Positions 9,844 through 18,095 are shown, counted from the stretch's first letter. The stretch is DNA of 64,000 bases from DASSUC01 sp035649895 (GCA_035649895.1 DASRIS010000119.1:1-64000), one strand, 5' to 3'. Made by a program: numbers and translations. Notes: generated by a model not told the origin, from the letters alone.

Positions 9844-10837
9844 CCGCTGGCTCACCGCCGCCGAGCGGGTCCAGGCCGCGAAGGCCCGTACCTTCGCCGA
9901 CCTTGCGGCGGAGATCAGGGCGCCGCTCCCACCCGGCAAGGCCGTCACCCCGGCCTTCGCCGCCGGGGTCCTGCGCTCGCTGCGGCTGCTCGGGTCGGTG
10001 CTGAAGCTGCCGGCCAAGGAGGCGCAGGTCCTGCGCAGGCGGATGCACGCGGGGCTGGCGCAGGTGTTCGCATCGATGAGGTACAGACCCAAGGACCTCG
10101 GCGGCCGTACGCCGGAGGAGCTGGCCGAGGTGTTCCTCCAGATGGTCGAGCGGACCCACTACGGCGGGTATACGGCGCGCGAGCTTCGCGCCAAGGCGAA
10201 GGGGCTGCGCGGGGTCTTCTTCGGTGAGCTGCTCGAACGGCTGGTGATCCACCTCGAGGAGCTGCAGAAGGACCTCATGGACATGGCGCAGGCCCAGCTC
10301 GCCGAGCTCCGCGCCTTGCTACGGCAGAGGTCGCCGCTGCTGGTCAACGCCTACGGCGAGCCGGTCACCCTGACCGGGCAGTGGGGCAGGGTACGGCGAG
10401 CCACCGACGTCTGGGTCTGGCAGCGCAACGCCGCCGGCACGCTCGAGCGGAAGAAGTCCGTCGACCTGCTGCACGTCAGCGTGCTCGACGCCGACGGCCC
10501 GCCGGCCATCGGGATGCTCGTCGAGACCGAGATCAAAGGAAAGGCCGCCGCGAAGAAGCTGGGCCCGCAGATCGGCGAGGCGCAGTCCCGGTTCGAGCGC
10601 GGCGAGATGGTCGAGATGCTCCTCGAGGGAGACAGCGAGCCGATCTTCGTCAACCCCGAGCGGCTCGTCTTCAGCCAGCGCAGCATCCAGCGGACCGGCG
10701 TGACCCTGACCTCGCGCAGCACCGACCAGTACCGGTTCAGCACATCCCGGAACACCGGCGAGGTCTACCTCCGCACCTCCCTGGCGATCAAGGCCGACAT
10801 CCTCTACAAGATGCTCCGGCTCATCTTCCCCACGTAG
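9836..10837 (+). CDS. unknown protein with possible nuclease-like C-terminal domain, third gene of a three-gene unit
   Basis: 333 aa, ATG start overlapping the upstream stop by 8 bases. The N-terminal ~150 residues are helical and basic. From ~165 the pattern changes to beta-rich: VTLTGQWGRVRRATDVWVW, LLHVSVLDADGPP, then MLVETEIKGKAAAKK with Glu232-Ile-Lys234. An acidic residue, a strand and E-x-K is the core of PD-(D/E)xK nucleases, but the match is short and could be chance. There is no signal peptide or membrane helix. The stop lies 9 bases from the end of the convergent isomerase gene, so this closes the unit. If the nuclease reading is right, the trio could be a defence or toxin system; without it the function is unknown. 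Confidence 0.83.
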   Translation: MANRWLTAAERVQAAKARTFADLAAEIRAPLPPGKAVTPAFAAGVLRSLRLLGSVLKLPAKEAQVLRRRMHAGLAQVFASMRYRPKDLGGRTPEELAEVFLQMVERTHYGGYTARELRAKAKGLRGVFFGELLERLVIHLEELQKDLMDMAQAQLAELRALLRQRSPLLVNAYGEPVTLTGQWGRVRRATDVWVWQRNAAGTLERKKSVDLLHVSVLDADGPPAIGMLVETEIKGKAAAKKLGPQIGEAQSRFERGEMVEMLLEGDSEPIFVNPERLVFSQRSIQRTGVTLTSRSTDQYRFSTSRNTGEVYLRTSLAIKADILYKMLRLIFPT

Positions 10838-10846
10838 GTACCTGGC

Positions 10847-11554
10847 TCACCCACATCCGCCGGCATGGCCCTGGTCAGCACTGGCCCGGATCTCCGTCTC
10901 GAGCGGAGGCGCACCGTCCACAGGCGACGGCGGTGGCTCGCCGGTCACCGACCGGACGAACGCCGCCAGGCGGTCGACACCCCAGAACTTGTGCCGGCCG
11001 TGCACGAAGAACGGCACGCCGAACACCCCGTCGCGGTCGACCTCCAGCAGGGCCTTCACCCCGCGGCCACGCATCTCGTCGTCGTCGGCCGCGCCGACGA
11101 CCTGCTTCTCGGGCAGGCCGAGCTCGCCGGCGACCGCCGCCATGGTCGCCGCGGCGCAGATGTCCCGGCCCTGCGACCACCGGGCCTGGTACACCCGGTC
11201 GATGAACTGTGCCCCGAGGCCGGCGTCGGCGGCGACGAGGTAGGCCAGGTGCGGCACCTCCCACACCGGCTCCCGGTCAACCGGCCAGGTGATCGACAGC
11301 CCCCGTTCCCGCCGGAGCCGGTCCACATCGACCAGCACGTAGAAGTGCTTGGCCCGGGACATGTCGACGTACGGGAAGGAGCCGCCCGCCGCGTGCAGCA
11401 TCGCCTCGGTCCGCGGGTCCGGCTCCCAGAACGGCCGCCACTGCGCCTCCGTGGCGACCTGGGGATACCGGTCGACCAGATCGCGGTAGGCCAACCACGA
11501 ATAGGGGCTGCGGAAGGAGAAGTAGATCCGCGGCCTGTTCCGCATCGTCGACAT
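10847..11554 (-). CDS. DsbA-fold 2-hydroxychromene-2-carboxylate isomerase-like protein
   Basis: 235 aa. The N-terminus (RIYFSFRSPYSWLAYRDL) matches the thioredoxin-fold HCCA isomerase family, where Ser replaces the catalytic Cys and glutathione or a similar thiol assists isomerisation. The C-terminal GVPFFVHGRHKFWGVDRL is also family-typical. It is the last gene of the minus-strand polyketide run, 17 bases after the dehydratase stop. Homologues occur in clusters that make polyene or cinnamoyl chains by reducing type II PKSs, where double-bond isomerisation is needed before ring closure; that role here is inference from context. The last ~30 residues look disordered. Confidence 0.8.
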   Translation of the reverse strand: MSTMRNRPRIYFSFRSPYSWLAYRDLVDRYPQVATEAQWRPFWEPDPRTEAMLHAAGGSFPYVDMSRAKHFYVLVDVDRLRRERGLSITWPVDREPVWEVPHLAYLVAADAGLGAQFIDRVYQARWSQGRDICAAATMAAVAGELGLPEKQVVGAADDDEMRGRGVKALLEVDRDGVFGVPFFVHGRHKFWGVDRLAAFVRSVTGEPPPSPVDGAPPLETEIRASADQGHAGGCG

Positions 11555-11570
11555 GGGACAGTCCCTCCGG

Positions 11571-12044
11571 TCAGGCGGCGCTACCGCCGTCGATGGTCAG
11601 CACGGCGCTCCGGGTGATCATCACGCTCCCCACCTCCATCACGACCGCCCCCGCGACGAGGCTCTCCCCGGTCAGGACGGTGGTGCCCGCCATTGCCCGG
11701 ACCTGGCGGGCCCGGTGGTCGACCACGTCGCCGGGGCGTACCCGTCCGGTGAAGCGCACGCCCGACATCCGCCCGAACATGAGCACCACGCCCGCCGGGC
11801 ACGGCTCCCCCGCGACGGCCAGGATCCCGGCCGACTGGCACCAGGACTCCAGCAGCAACATCGACGGGTAGTCGTACCGGGACTCGGGTGCGTCGTCCGG
11901 CAGGCTCTGGTAGCAGGGCTCGGCGCAGGTGACGGCCTTCTGGGCGGTGAGCCGCTCGCCCGCCACCAGGTCCACCACCCGGTCGACCAGCAGCATCGGG
12001 TACCGGTGCGGCAGCCAGCCCTTGATCGCCGTGAGGCCGGTCAT
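11571..12044 (-). CDS. FabZ-like hotdog dehydratase subunit
   Basis: 157 aa. The N-terminal LPHRYPMLLVDRVVDL is typical of FabZ-type 3-hydroxyacyl-ACP dehydratases and YPSMLLLESWCQSAG corresponds to the central helix of the hotdog fold. The usual HFPGxPIxPGV catalytic segment is not recognisable here, whereas the neighbouring protein has it. The ATG overlaps the stop of that second hotdog gene (ATGA). The two probably form a heteromeric dehydratase that removes water from ACP-bound 3-hydroxyacyl intermediates, giving conjugated double bonds. A structural, non-catalytic role for this subunit is possible. Confidence 0.75.
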   Translation of the reverse strand: MTGLTAIKGWLPHRYPMLLVDRVVDLVAGERLTAQKAVTCAEPCYQSLPDDAPESRYDYPSMLLLESWCQSAGILAVAGEPCPAGVVLMFGRMSGVRFTGRVRPGDVVDHRARQVRAMAGTTVLTGESLVAGAVVMEVGSVMITRSAVLTIDGGSAA

Positions 12045-12436
12045 CGCCCGGTCACCGCCGCCAACGCGAACCGGAGCCGCATCCGGGCCGCCGGCCCCCG
12101 CCCGGTGGAGACAACGGCGGCGCAGCTGAGGCCGTCACCGTCGCGCCGCCAGGAGATGTCGATGGCGAGCCGGTCGCCCGGAGCCACCGGGTCCAGGAAC
12201 CGGGCCGACACCACCTCGGCCAGCTCTGGGGTCGCCTCGTCGCGCACCACGTGCGGCAGGGTGGACACGGCAGCACGCCGGACGCACTCGACCACACACA
12301 CCCCGGGAAAGATGGGGAACCCGGGATAGTGGCCCTGGAACACCGGCTCGTCCAACGCCACCGGCACCAGGACCCGGCTGCGCTCCGCGCCGAGGTCGAC
12401 GACCTCGAGCTCGCCGCCCGCCAGCCAACCGGTCAC
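12041..12436 (-). CDS. FabA/FabZ-type 3-hydroxyacyl-ACP dehydratase
   Basis: 131 aa, a single hotdog domain. The catalytic segment is clear: VFQGHYPGFPIFPGVCVVE (~residues 33-51), with the active His in GHYPG and an acidic residue in VVE. This is the dehydration step of a fatty-acid-like cycle on ACP-bound substrates. It sits between an ACP gene and a second hotdog gene, overlapping both by 4 bases. Start codon ATG. Pairing with the downstream FabZ-like protein is inferred from the adjacency and from their complementary active-site features. Confidence 0.78.
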   Translation of the reverse strand: MTGWLAGGELEVVDLGAERSRVLVPVALDEPVFQGHYPGFPIFPGVCVVECVRRAAVSTLPHVVRDEATPELAEVVSARFLDPVAPGDRLAIDISWRRDGDGLSCAAVVSTGRGPAARMRLRFALAAVTGR

Positions 12437-12675
12437 AGCTTCGCCGCCAGCACGGCATAGGCCTTGGGTATGGAGGTGAGCTCCCGCAAGTCGGCCTCGG
12501 TGAGCCGCACCAGGTACCGCTGTTCCAGAGCCACCACGATCTCCAGCGCCAGCAGCGAGTCGCCGCCAAGGTCCTCGACGAACCGGGCGTCGTCGGTGAC
12601 CTCGGTGACGTCGACGTCCAGCACCTCGGCGATGATCTGGCGCAGCTCGTCCGCGTCGAGCCCGTTGTCCGCCAC
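12433..12675 (-). CDS. acyl carrier protein
   Basis: 80 aa from a GTG preceded by AGGAGG at 5-base spacing; longer readings run into the KS-like gene. The phosphopantetheine site is LGGDSLLALEIV, with the serine in DSL at about residue 38, and flanking helices are normal for a type II ACP. It carries the growing chain for the type II-like KS/CLF and dehydratase proteins around it. A second ACP is encoded 7 kb upstream in the same run, so the two may serve different stages or different KS pairs. Confidence 0.88.
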   Translation of the reverse strand: MADNGLDADELRQIIAEVLDVDVTEVTDDARFVEDLGGDSLLALEIVVALEQRYLVRLTEADLRELTSIPKAYAVLAAKL

Positions 12676-12707
12676 GGCTGCCTCCTTCCTGGTTGTCTCG
12701 GCGCGCG

Positions 12708-13826
12708 CTACCGGCCGACCCGGAGCAGGGCGGCCCCCACGACCCCCCGCCCTTCGACCGACGTGACCAGTGCCAGGCGGGGCCCGGTAGCGACGCAGGG
12801 TCCGGTGGTGGCGCGGGCCAGCACTGCCGCGACCTGGAACGCGGCCGAGGCCGCGTACGTGTCGCCGATGCGGTGCGCGACCGTCAGCCGCTCCGGCTGC
12901 CGCCCGTCGAACACGCCGTCCAGTGCGGCCCGTTCCCCGGCACCGTCCACACCGGATGCTCCTGAGTCGGCGACCAGCCCGATGTCGGCGGGACCGGCTC
13001 CGGTCCGCTCCCACAGCCGGCGCAGTCCCGCCACGAGCACCGGCTCGACCTCGTGGTCGGTCGACGCGTACCCGAACTCCAGGTCGACCACGGTGGCCAG
13101 CCCGTCGCGGCCGTTCGCGCGGGCCCGGTCGGGGTGTTCCAGCAGCCACAGCGCCACGCCTTCGCCCAGGACGGCGTCCGGGTCGGTCCGCCCACCCGCA
13201 TGCCAGCGCAGCCAGGCCCGCGCCGTCGAGAACTCCTCGACCGCGCCGCCCAGCAGGGCGGTCGCGTGACCGGCGCGCAGCAGGCGCGACGCGTAGCGCA
13301 GCACGAGCAGCCCGGTGGCCCGCCCGCCGGCCACGGTGGCGTTGGGTCCTTTGAGGCGATGCCAGATGGCGGCCTGCCCGGCCGCACAGTTCATCACCGT
13401 GTTCGGGAACCGTGCCGGGTCGACCAGGTACGGGCGGGCGTTCACCAGCGAGTCGCGGGTGAAGTCGACCGTGCTCTGCACACTGCCGATGCTGGTGCCC
13501 AGCGCCAGGCCCAGGCTGTCGTCCACACCGGACAGCCTGGCCCCGCCGTCGTTGAGCAGGTTGCCCACCGCGGTCACCGCCAGCGCTGAGGCCCGGTCCA
13601 TCGACCGGGTTCCCTTGCGGCCCAGGGCCGTGACGGCGTCGAAGCCGGGCACCAGGCATGCCCGCCGGTAGGGTCCGGGCCACCGCGCGGGGTCCAGCTC
13701 GGCCACGGCCGGCCGGTCGGTCCGCAGGCCCTCGGCGAAGTCCGTGCTGGACGACCCCAGCGGCGAGACGACCGACCAGGCCGAAAGGACAGGCCCGGCA
13801 GGGCGGGAAGAGGCGCCGTCGCTCAC
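12708..13826 (-). CDS. Cys-less ketosynthase-like protein (chain length factor type)
   Basis: 372 aa from a GTG that overlaps the upstream stop as GTGA. It has a thiolase/KS fold signature, but where active KSs have TAC(A/S)SG this protein has GGRATGL (~residue 172), so the nucleophilic Cys is replaced by Arg. The His motifs of active KSs are also degraded. It therefore resembles the KS-beta/CLF partner of type II systems, which shapes the chain-length pocket without condensing. Total length is a little short for the family (~400). It is followed by an ACP and preceded by three DsrE-like genes. Its likely partner is one of the two active KSs encoded ~4-6 kb upstream. Confidence 0.72.
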   Translation of the reverse strand: MSDGASSRPAGPVLSAWSVVSPLGSSSTDFAEGLRTDRPAVAELDPARWPGPYRRACLVPGFDAVTALGRKGTRSMDRASALAVTAVGNLLNDGGARLSGVDDSLGLALGTSIGSVQSTVDFTRDSLVNARPYLVDPARFPNTVMNCAAGQAAIWHRLKGPNATVAGGRATGLLVLRYASRLLRAGHATALLGGAVEEFSTARAWLRWHAGGRTDPDAVLGEGVALWLLEHPDRARANGRDGLATVVDLEFGYASTDHEVEPVLVAGLRRLWERTGAGPADIGLVADSGASGVDGAGERAALDGVFDGRQPERLTVAHRIGDTYAASAAFQVAAVLARATTGPCVATGPRLALVTSVEGRGVVGAALLRVGR

Positions 13827-14218
13827 ATGAACCACACCCGCTCGTACCCGGCCCAGCGGGCCACCAGCCCGTTGCACGGCAGGCATCTCACCCCGGGCAG
13901 CAGCCGGCCCGGCGCGCTCTGGCCGAGCGCGTCGAGGTCCGGCCGCTCCACCCAGACGGGCACGCCGTCGCGCAGGAGCTGGGACAGCACGGCATGAGGG
14001 TCGCTCAGCGTGTCCACCTCGGTGCCGGCCAGGCGCATGGCCGCCGTGAAGGTGGACCTCAGGGCGTAGCTGGCGGCCAGGCCCCGCAGGGCGACCTCGA
14101 TCCCACCGGACTGCCGGTGCAGCTCGCGCAGGCAGTTCAGCACGTCGGCGAACTGCGACTCGACCGCGCCCCGGTACGCGCGCTCGACGATCATGAGGGT
14201 GCCTCGCGGTTCGGTCAC
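13823..14218 (-). CDS. DsrE/Tus-like small protein, third of three
   Basis: 131 aa, GTG start. It shows the pattern of DsrE-superfamily sulfur-relay proteins: an N-terminal strand with TLMIVERAYRG, a helical segment and, after ~80, VDTLSDPHAVLSQLLRDGVPVWVERPDLDALG, as in the TusC/TusB type. A CLPC pair occurs near residue 113. The other two DsrE-like genes lie immediately upstream, so the three are arranged like the TusBCD or DsrEFH heterohexamer genes. Such complexes pass persulfide sulfur on cysteines. Family assignment is by pattern only and is the least certain of the three. Confidence 0.55.
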   Translation of the reverse strand: MTEPRGTLMIVERAYRGAVESQFADVLNCLRELHRQSGGIEVALRGLAASYALRSTFTAAMRLAGTEVDTLSDPHAVLSQLLRDGVPVWVERPDLDALGQSAPGRLLPGVRCLPCNGLVARWAGYERVWFM

Positions 14219-14221
14219 GGC

Positions 14222-14629
14222 TCAGCTCGCCCCCAACACGAGAACCTTGCCAGCGGCGTCCACGTGCTCCCAGAACCGTGCCGGCGGCCGCATGCGGACC
14301 TGCGCGATCTGCGCCGATCGCCCACGTTCCTGGCAGCAGAACCGGCAGGCGTACCAGCTCAGCCGGCCGGGGTGTCCGGTGACGAGGGCGCGGACCAGCG
14401 CTGCCGTCGACGGGTAGGACCGGTCCCGGTCGAGGAGGTTGACCGGCAGGGTATCCCCGAGAGCGGTGCTGGTCAGGCCGGTGGCGTCACCGCACGCCCA
14501 CACCTGCACCGTGGCGCCGCAGTCGAGCAGCGCCTGGGTCAGCCGGAACGCGGTCCCGACCAGCTCGGACCGGTACGGTCCACCGAGCACCTTGAGGAGC
14601 ACATCGGTCCGGGGAACGGCCCACACCAT
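14222..14629 (-). CDS. DsrE/TusD-like sulfur-relay protein, second of three
   Basis: 135 aa from the ATG at 14629, one base after the upstream stop. The domain runs as a DsrE fold: LLKVLGGPYRSELVGTAFRL, then VQVWACGDATGLTS, and a C-terminal WYACRFCCQERG segment (~residues 90-101) with three cysteines where DsrE/TusD proteins carry the sulfur-accepting Cys. It is the best cysteine donor/acceptor candidate of the three. The position inside a polyketide operon is unusual; the expected function is persulfide transfer, and the acceptor here is unknown. Confidence 0.65.
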   Translation of the reverse strand: MVWAVPRTDVLLKVLGGPYRSELVGTAFRLTQALLDCGATVQVWACGDATGLTSTALGDTLPVNLLDRDRSYPSTAALVRALVTGHPGRLSWYACRFCCQERGRSAQIAQVRMRPPARFWEHVDAAGKVLVLGAS

Positions 14630-14630
14630 G

Positions 14631-14954
14631 TCAGTGCCAGACCGCTCGGACGCCATCGGCCAGCAGCCTGCGCGCCACGTCGGCGATGCCCACCACCTGG
14701 ACCCCGGGCACGAGGTCGCGCTCGGCCAGGGCGCGCTGCCGCAACGAGAAGTCGTCCACCCACAGCGTTCCTCCGGCACGCAGCAGCTCGGCGGCTGCCG
14801 CCGCCACGCCCACCGCACCCGCCACCCCGTTGTCGACGAGCAGGACAGTCACCTGTTCACCGCCGCGGGCCAGCCAGGCGGCGTCGTCCAGGAACCGCTG
14901 CCCGCCCGGTCCGGCCTGCGGGCCGGTGCTCTCGATCAGCAGGTAGTCGACCAT
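14631..14954 (-). CDS. DsrE/TusB-like small protein, first of three
   Basis: 107 aa from ATG 14954; it overlaps the end of the upstream hotdog gene by 19 bases. The sequence has the DsrE-like Rossmann pattern: YLLIESTGPQAGPGGQRFL, EQVTVLLVDNGVAG, a helical LLRAGGTLWVDDFSL, and VVGIADVARRLL at the end. No cysteine is visible in it, so it would be a structural partner rather than a sulfur carrier, as some members of DsrEFH/TusBCD complexes are. The three DsrE-like genes are consecutive and tightly spaced, indicating one complex. Confidence 0.65.
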   Translation of the reverse strand: MVDYLLIESTGPQAGPGGQRFLDDAAWLARGGEQVTVLLVDNGVAGAVGVAAAAAELLRAGGTLWVDDFSLRQRALAERDLVPGVQVVGIADVARRLLADGVRAVWH

Positions 14955-15907
14955 GGCCCGGCCGCCGTTGCGGTGATGGCGCCCATGACCCGCGCGTCGA
15001 ACGGGACCAGGCGCCAGTCCCGACGGTTCTCGACCACCGCGTAGCCGTGCGTGATCCGGCCGGTGGCGGTCAGGACCGGGCGTCCCGCACGTTCGACGTA
15101 GAAGTCTGTCCGGGCGGTGTAGGTCAGGTTCTTGACCACATCCTCCACTGTGAACAGTGTGAGCAGCTCCTCCTCCATCACGGCCTCGTCCAGGATCTGG
15201 ATGCGCGAGTGCGGCACCACCGGGATCCAGCGGCGCTCGTCCAGCAGGGATCTGATCGAGATGCCCCGGTCGGCCAGGAACAGGTCCACCACGGCCTCCA
15301 CCTGCCGCAGGTAGCCCGACATGTGCAGCCGGTCGTTGAAGTGGCAGTACTGGTAAGGGATGCGCCACCGCCACCCGAACGCGTTGCCCTCTGTGGTGGG
15401 CAGGGTCGGTTCCGGCCCGCCGTCCCGCTCGGCGGTCGAGCCGTTGCGGTGTGCGCCCAGCCTCGGCACGGCGAACCGGGTCAGGTCGGCCGGCGGCTCG
15501 CCGCTGGCATCGATGTAGGTGTCGACCCGCAGGCAGGCACCGACCTTGGCCGAGACCGCCCGCCCGGCAACGCCCTGCACCTCCAGGGTGACGCGGAACG
15601 CCAGCGGCCCGCCGGGCCCCCCGTCGACCGGGACGACCCGGGCCACGACGGTGTCGTCGAGGTGCAGCGCGCGGGAGATGCGGGTGTCCAGGTCGACGAG
15701 GTCGAGGCCGAGACCGTAGTCCTCGTACAGCATCCTCGGCGGCAGGCCGCAGTCCCGGAAGTGGTTCAGCACGGCCTCCTCGACCAGGTAGTTGACGTGC
15801 TTGAAGCCGATCCAGGTGCAGATGTTGGCGCCCTCGTACCGCGGGTACAGGACCGATGTCGTCGACCGGGTCAACAACGACGTCGTAAGAGCGCTGTCCA
15901 GGGTCAT
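14936..15907 (-). CDS. double-hotdog acyl-thioesterase-like protein
   Basis: 323 aa from an ATG that overlaps the preceding stop (ATGA); a GTG 9 bases earlier is possible. Two hotdog-type halves are suggested: NYLVEEAVLNHFRDCGLPPRML (residues ~40-65) and PYQYCHFNDRLHMSGYLRQVEAVVDLFL (~180-210), the second with the Asn/Asp and HMSGYL pattern of 4-hydroxybenzoyl-CoA or acyl-ACP thioesterases. It could release or off-load chains from the type II-like ACPs, edit stalled intermediates, or act as a dehydratase/isomerase of the same fold. It sits between a CLF-like gene and the DsrE trio, with overlapping ends on both sides. Confidence 0.65.
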   Translation of the reverse strand: MTLDSALTTSLLTRSTTSVLYPRYEGANICTWIGFKHVNYLVEEAVLNHFRDCGLPPRMLYEDYGLGLDLVDLDTRISRALHLDDTVVARVVPVDGGPGGPLAFRVTLEVQGVAGRAVSAKVGACLRVDTYIDASGEPPADLTRFAVPRLGAHRNGSTAERDGGPEPTLPTTEGNAFGWRWRIPYQYCHFNDRLHMSGYLRQVEAVVDLFLADRGISIRSLLDERRWIPVVPHSRIQILDEAVMEEELLTLFTVEDVVKNLTYTARTDFYVERAGRPVLTATGRITHGYAVVENRRDWRLVPFDARVMGAITATAAGPWSTTC

Positions 15908-16962
15908 TCGTCGCACCTCACTGTGTTGGCCCCGCCCGCGGGCGGGGCGGGTACGCCGGAGTGGTCGTGCCGGCGCTCCGGTCCGGACAGCAGCAGCAGA
16001 CCGGCCGCCGCCTCGCGGTCGTCACCGCAGGACAGCACCGCGGCCCCGATCTCGCCGCGGGCGAACCGGCGCAGCGCGGCCGCACACTGCAGGACGCCCA
16101 GCGCACCGCAGGCACGGCCGACCGCCCGCGTCAGGTCGTGCCGCGCCACACCCGGCGGCGCCGCGACATCGCCGTAGCTGCCTTCCGGCGGGGTGAACCA
16201 GACTCCGGGCCGGCCGTCCAGCTCCGGGTCGGCCAGCAGCCCGGCGAGGCAGCGGCTCAGGGTGCTGTCCCGCCGGTAGCGTCCCAGCCGACCCAGGGCC
16301 GGCGCGCCGCGCTGGCGGCACGCACCGTCGCGCTCCACCACCACGGCCACCGCGCCGTCGAACAGCTGGGCCGGTGCCACGCCGGTGAGCCGCGCCACCA
16401 GGTCGTCGCGAGGCTCGACCCCGACCACCAGGACCCGGTCAGCCCGCCCACCCGTCACGAGGCGGTCCGCCCAGTGCAGCGCGTCCAGCCCGGACGTAGG
16501 TCCATTGCAGAGCGTCAGGTTGGGACCGCGCAGCCCGAACCGGACCGCCACCGTCGCGGCGGTCACGTTGCTCGACGCGTTGGGTAGGTCCATCGGGCTG
16601 AGCACAGTGGACGTGCGGGCGGCGATGTCGCCGGCGACCCGGCAGACCGTACCCAGGTTCCCGGTGTTGGAGCTGACCACCACCGCGACCGAGGCCCCGT
16701 CCGCGACGGCGCGGCCGTCGCCGTCGACCAGCCGCGCACCGCGGAGCGCGTCCACCGCCGCGCACAGGGCCAGCTGGGTGGCCCGGTCCAGGTAGCGCAA
16801 CCCGCGCCGGCCCAGCCGCGCGGCCGGGTCGACCGGCTCGACCGGTGCCGGTTGCGCACCGGCAAGGCCGTCCAGGCAGGCGACATCAGCCAGGGCGTAG
16901 CCCGTACCGGTGACCACACAGGGTCCCGTGTCCCCCTCGCGAGCCTGCCGGACGCCGGTCAT
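15904..16962 (-). CDS. Cys-less ketosynthase-like protein (chain length factor type)
   Basis: 352 aa. The KS fold is recognisable from VVTGTGYALADVACL at the start and from GPNLTLCNGPTSGLDALHW (~residue 150), the segment that holds the nucleophile in active KSs. Aligned to TACASGL, the Cys position here is Pro, and a displaced Cys lies three residues earlier, so condensation activity is not expected. It directly follows an active KS with an ATGA overlap, the classical KS-alpha/KS-beta order, and is the likely CLF partner of that KS. At 352 residues it is somewhat shorter than typical CLFs (~400). Confidence 0.75.
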   Translation of the reverse strand: MTGVRQAREGDTGPCVVTGTGYALADVACLDGLAGAQPAPVEPVDPAARLGRRGLRYLDRATQLALCAAVDALRGARLVDGDGRAVADGASVAVVVSSNTGNLGTVCRVAGDIAARTSTVLSPMDLPNASSNVTAATVAVRFGLRGPNLTLCNGPTSGLDALHWADRLVTGGRADRVLVVGVEPRDDLVARLTGVAPAQLFDGAVAVVVERDGACRQRGAPALGRLGRYRRDSTLSRCLAGLLADPELDGRPGVWFTPPEGSYGDVAAPPGVARHDLTRAVGRACGALGVLQCAAALRRFARGEIGAAVLSCGDDREAAAGLLLLSGPERRHDHSGVPAPPAGGANTVRCDE

Positions 16963-18095
16963 GGCGCCGGGCCCTCGACCACGGCCACGGCGTTGACCCC
17001 GCCGAAGCCGAACGCGTTGACCTGCGCCAGCCGCGGACCGGTGCCGGGGTCCGCCAGGCCCCCGGTGAACCGGAACCCGGCCGCGGCCGCAAGCGGGTCG
17101 GATGGCCCGGCCGCCGCCGGAACCCGGCCACTGGCCAGCACCTGGAGGGCGACGACCAGGCTCAGCAGGCCGGAGCCGCCAGAGGTGTGGCCGGTCGCCG
17201 GCTTGATCGCCATCATCAGCGGCGCCTTCACATCGGGCCCGAACACGTCACCGACGGCCTCGGCCTCGGCCTGGTCGTTGAGCGGCGTCCCGGTGCCGTG
17301 CAGCAGCACGAGGCTGATGTCGCGGGGAAGGACGCCGGCGCGCTCGTGGGCGTCCCTCATCGCGGCGGCCATGCCGGGCGGGTCGGGCGCGGTCGCATGG
17401 TAGGCGTCACAGTTGATCCCCACCGACCGCAGCCGGCCGAGAGCGGTGGCGCCCGCGCCTGTCCGGGCGAGGACGACCGCCGCGGCCCCTTCCCCGAGCA
17501 ACGTGCCGCCACGGGTCGCGGCGAATGCGGCGACCCGGTCCGGCACCGCCATCTGGGCGCGGTCGAGCAGGCCGAACATGCTCTCGGTCAGCGCGTCGAC
17601 GCCGGCCACGACCACCCGGTCGCACTCACCATCGGCGAGCAGGTCAGCGGCGAGCGCCAGCGCATACAGCGAAGCTGAGCACGCGTTGGCGAACGTGTAC
17701 GTGTGCACCGCGCCGAACCGTTCGCGCAGCGCCGGGCCGAAGTGCAGCCGGCCCAGGTCGAACGGGGCGCCGTCGTGCCAGGCCAGCTCAGCCGAGCGCA
17801 GCTCGCGCAGGCCCGTGCCGATGAGGACCGGCACATCGGTCAGGTCCTCCCCCACGCCCGCCTGCCCGACGGCCTCGGCGACGGCGCGCAGCAGCCAGGC
17901 GGTGGCGCGGGCGGGCACGTCGGTCCGGTCCGGACGGTCGTCGATCTCGTAGGCGTACTGGGCGCGGTAGCTGTCCGGGTCGAACGCCCGCAGCAGAGCC
18001 CGCCCGGTACGCCCGTCGCAGAGGGCGGCGAAGACCTCCGCGGCGGTGGACCCGACGGCCGCGACCGCGCCGGCGCCGGCGACGGGCCACGTCAT
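16959..18095 (-). CDS. beta-ketoacyl synthase (type II, active)
   Basis: 378 aa from ATG 18095, overlapping the upstream KS stop. The active-site segment is FANACSASLYALALA (~residue 139, nucleophile Cys), followed by LLHGTGTPLND and KPATGHTSGGSGLL, giving the full Cys-His-His set. It performs decarboxylative condensation of an ACP-bound extender with the growing chain. Its downstream neighbour is a Cys-less KS, so the pair probably acts as a KS/CLF heterodimer. A second active KS precedes it, giving two condensing enzymes in the run, which suggests either two chain-length stages or separate priming and elongation enzymes. Confidence 0.85.
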   Translation of the reverse strand: MTWPVAGAGAVAAVGSTAAEVFAALCDGRTGRALLRAFDPDSYRAQYAYEIDDRPDRTDVPARATAWLLRAVAEAVGQAGVGEDLTDVPVLIGTGLRELRSAELAWHDGAPFDLGRLHFGPALRERFGAVHTYTFANACSASLYALALAADLLADGECDRVVVAGVDALTESMFGLLDRAQMAVPDRVAAFAATRGGTLLGEGAAAVVLARTGAGATALGRLRSVGINCDAYHATAPDPPGMAAAMRDAHERAGVLPRDISLVLLHGTGTPLNDQAEAEAVGDVFGPDVKAPLMMAIKPATGHTSGGSGLLSLVVALQVLASGRVPAAAGPSDPLAAAAGFRFTGGLADPGTGPRLAQVNAFGFGGVNAVAVVEGPAP

